Assembly (NCBI GenBank): GCA_913778505.1
Contig: CAJYWD010000032.1
Span: 1 to 64,000 of the forward strand
DNA from: an uncultured Chryseobacterium sp.
Lineage (GTDB): Bacteria; Bacteroidota; Bacteroidia; Flavobacteriales; Weeksellaceae
Direction: 5' to 3'
Length of the DNA: 64,000 nucleotides
The notes beneath the pieces are model-generated. The model did not search any database. It saw only the letters and a program-made list of their open reading frames with translations, and had not been told where the DNA came from. The first letter of the stretch is position 1. Each line of letters begins with the position of its first letter. The translations under genes were made by a program, and so were the position numbers. Positions 63,037 to 64,000 of the stretch are shown in pieces.

Positions 63037-64000
63037 ATGTTCAGAAAAATTCAGATTTTCTTAGTTGCAGTGCTTGCAATGGGAAATGCAGATGCTCAAA
63101 AAACAAAATTAAATTCAGGAGAAAGACCAAAATTAGTCGTAGGACTAGTTGTGGACCAGATGCGTTGGGACTATCTTTACCGTTTCGAAAAGAAATTCGG
63201 GAAAGGCGGTTTCGAGCGTCTTCTGCGAGATGGTTACTCTTTTAATAATGTCCATATTCCCTATATTCCGACCGTAACGGCGATCGGTCATACTTCTATT
63301 TATACAGGTTCGGTGCCTTCCATTCACGGCATTGCCGGAAACGACTGGACAGACAGAGCTACAGGAAAAAACGTGTACTGCACGCAGGATGACGATGTGC
63401 AGCCCGTAGGAACTACCGATAAAAAGAACGGCAGTCATTCTCCAAAAAATCTGTGGTCCACCACAGTGACCGATCAGCTGAGAATCGCCAGTAATTTCCG
63501 GTCGAAGGTGGTCGGTGTCTCTTTGAAAGACCGCGCTTCCATTCTGCCGGCTGGTCACAATCCTACAGGCGCATTTTGGTTTGATGATACCACAGGGAAA
63601 TTCATCACCAGCTCTTATTATATGAATGCGCTGCCACAGTGGGTGAACGATTTCAATGCGCAAAAAGTTCCGGAAAAACTCTTGGCCAGCGGATGGCAGA
63701 CCATACTGCCTATCTCGGAATATACGGAAAGCACGGCAGATAACGTGGCTTGGGAAAAGCCGGTCGGCAATGCCACAGAACCGGTATTCCCTTACAATAA
63801 TCTTCTGGCAGATTACACCGAGAAGAAAGGTGTCATCAGAACAACGCCTTTCGGAAATACTTTGACTCTGAAATTTGCAGAAGCCGCTTTGGATAATTAT
63901 CAGCTCGGAAAAGGAAATGAAACCGATTTTCTGGCAATCAACCTGGCTTCTACCGATTACGTAGGGCATTCTTACGGACCCAATTCCATTGAGGTGGAGG
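63037..64000 (+). CDS. Alkaline phosphatase family protein (PafA-like), 3' end outside window
   Basis: Absent from ORF track because no stop in window; MFRKIQIFLVAVLAMGNADAQ...LVVGLVVDQMRWDYLYRFEKKFGKGGFERLLRDG...TVTAIGHTSIYTGSVPSIHGIAGNDW...NLASTDYVGHSYGPNS. Confidence 0.9.
   Translation, partial: MFRKIQIFLVAVLAMGNADAQKTKLNSGERPKLVVGLVVDQMRWDYLYRFEKKFGKGGFERLLRDGYSFNNVHIPYIPTVTAIGHTSIYTGSVPSIHGIAGNDWTDRATGKNVYCTQDDDVQPVGTTDKKNGSHSPKNLWSTTVTDQLRIASNFRSKVVGVSLKDRASILPAGHNPTGAFWFDDTTGKFITSSYYMNALPQWVNDFNAQKVPEKLLASGWQTILPISEYTESTADNVAWEKPVGNATEPVFPYNNLLADYTEKKGVIRTTPFGNTLTLKFAEAALDNYQLGKGNETDFLAINLASTDYVGHSYGPNSIEVE

Noticed and set aside
63145-63969. 274-aa minus-strand ORF at right edge
   Set aside because: Antisense to the clear PafA-like reading frame 63037-64000, which the track missed because it lacks a stop in the window

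Overview
The window is an ordinary, gene-dense chromosomal segment of a Bacteroidota/Flavobacteriia genome. Gene content and protein style resemble Chryseobacterium and relatives (inference, no search was run). It carries about 46 genes. Most are housekeeping: GH13/maltose uptake; an ilvE-D-B-N-C operon and ilvA; purD, guaA, dusB, lysS, gltBD, gyrB; lipid A genes (lpxD, lpxC-fabZ fusion, lpxA, a second lpxD-like gene); efp, sucD, recA, gap, pfkA, mdh; a Fur-family regulator; a TonB-type barrel protein; and a PafA-like phosphatase cut by the right edge. No rRNA, tRNA, CRISPR array, prophage or transposase gene was seen. The more interesting signals are mostly non-coding. (1) A leader peptide MHNSIIIIVILVIIGFRW* with a terminator and a mutually exclusive antiterminator sits upstream of ilvE, a complete candidate ribosome-mediated attenuator. 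(2) A four-helix-bundle gene inside the ilv operon is frameshifted at a 5-G run. (3) A VapC-type toxin/antitoxin pair sits exactly between two 61-bp direct copies of the 3' end of a diacylglycerol-kinase-like gene. (4) An orphan secreted-protein gene is flanked by near-identical terminator copies. (5) Several families of dispersed intergenic repeats occur, one apparently nested and most copies placed right after terminators. (6) A ~105-bp two-copy intergenic element has conserved short reading frames. (7) A 25-bp dyad lies 4 nt before the fur-family start codon. All pairings and alignments were done by eye.
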